A DNA stretch of 6,629 nucleotides, taken from NCBI GenBank assembly GCA_003534175.1, contig DPFD01000022.1, forward strand, positions 4,689 through 11,317, given 5' to 3'. The first letter of the stretch is position 1, and each line of letters opens with the position of its first letter. Below the pieces are notes generated by a model. The model was not told where the DNA came from and did not search any database. It saw nothing but the letters and a program-made list of their open reading frames with translations. The position numbers and the translations under genes were made by a program. This DNA comes from Chitinophagaceae bacterium (GTDB lineage: Bacteria > Bacteroidota > Bacteroidia > Chitinophagales > Chitinophagaceae). This document shows, piece by piece, positions 6,272 to 6,629 of this stretch.

Positions 6272-6629
6272 GATTGTAATACTGGAAGACGAAGTGCCGG
6301 CAGCCAACCGCCTGCTGAAGATGATTCAGGAGCTGGAACCGGATGTGCAGTTGCTGGCCACATTACAGAGTGTTTCCGCGGGGGTGGATTGGTTCAGGAA
6401 TGCTTCTCCGCCGGATATATTGTTTTCAGATATTCAGTTGTCTGATGGTATCAGTTTTGAAATTTTCAAAAAAGTACCCATAGACTGTGCCGTAATTTTT
6501 ACGACGGCGTTTGATCAGTATGCCATAGATGCCTTTAAGGTGAACAGCATTGATTACCTGTTGAAGCCGGTAAAGAAAGAGGCGTTGAAAAGTGCTATTG
6601 AAAAATTTAAACGGTTACAAAATACTCAG
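6264..6629 (+). CDS. LytTR-type response regulator, N-terminal receiver domain (3' truncated by window)
   Basis: The first 122 residues of a response regulator; the frame is still open at the window edge. The receiver domain (Response_reg, PF00072) is complete or nearly so. Acidic residues D9 and E10 lie in VILEDE, the phospho-acceptor is D56 in LFSDIQLSDG, T80/T81 are in IFTTAFDQYAIDAF, and the conserved lysine is K101 in DYLLKPVKKEAL. The TAFDQYA-DAF and DYLLKP pattern is typical of receivers attached to a LytTR DNA-binding domain, which is the expected C-terminal half beyond the window (inference). The ATG lies inside the kinase gene and overlaps its end by 8 nt (ATGATTAA), so the partners are translationally coupled and surely cognate. 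Its targets are unknown; autoregulation of this operon is plausible but no LytTR binding repeat could be identified in the window. Confidence 0.93.
   Translation, partial: MIKIVILEDEVPAANRLLKMIQELEPDVQLLATLQSVSAGVDWFRNASPPDILFSDIQLSDGISFEIFKKVPIDCAVIFTTAFDQYAIDAFKVNSIDYLLKPVKKEALKSAIEKFKRLQNTQ

Noticed and set aside
6264..6629. Possible truncated or broken regulator gene
   Set aside because: The frame is open up to the window edge with all receiver residues intact; truncation is due to the window, not to mutation.

Overview
The window appears to come from a member of the Bacteroidota, possibly a chitinophagal or saprospiral-type lineage. The family set is typical of that phylum: a DUF5777 beta-barrel, small cytochrome c lipoproteins, YceI proteins, and a Reg_prop/Y_Y_Y sensor kinase paired with a LytTR-type regulator. 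Most starts lack a proper Shine-Dalgarno sequence and lie in A/T-rich leaders, which also fits. No taxonomic search was possible, so the order-level guess is weak.

All eight genes are on the + strand and tightly packed, so this looks like the middle of one operon that runs off both edges. In order: (1) the 3' end of a tRNA_anti-like/OB-fold protein (1-162); (2) a diheme cytochrome c lipoprotein (168-848); (3) a monoheme cytochrome c lipoprotein homologous to the second half of gene 2 (853-1236); (4) a YceI-family secreted protein (1254-1802); (5) a DUF5777 predicted outer-membrane beta-barrel (1809-2717); (6) a second YceI paralogue (2787-3341); (7) a 976-residue sensor histidine kinase with about 14 propeller repeats (3341-6271); (8) the receiver domain of its response regulator (6264-6629, cut by the window edge). 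Gaps are 4-17 nt, except for 69 nt before the second yceI-like gene. The last two junctions overlap by 1 and 8 nt. The 69-nt gap holds an inverted repeat that includes the downstream start codon. I see no terminator, RNA gene, CRISPR array or mobile element.

Working model (inference): the first six proteins are all extracytoplasmic or predicted so. Heme proteins capable of electron transfer sit beside lipocalin-like YceI proteins, a fold known to bind polyisoprenoids or quinones, and beside an outer-membrane barrel. The kinase gene overlaps the second yceI-like gene by one base and has a large periplasmic sensor. The locus may therefore be a periplasmic redox or isoprenoid-handling module that carries its own two-component regulation. 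The individual families are known, but I know of no established function for the combination.
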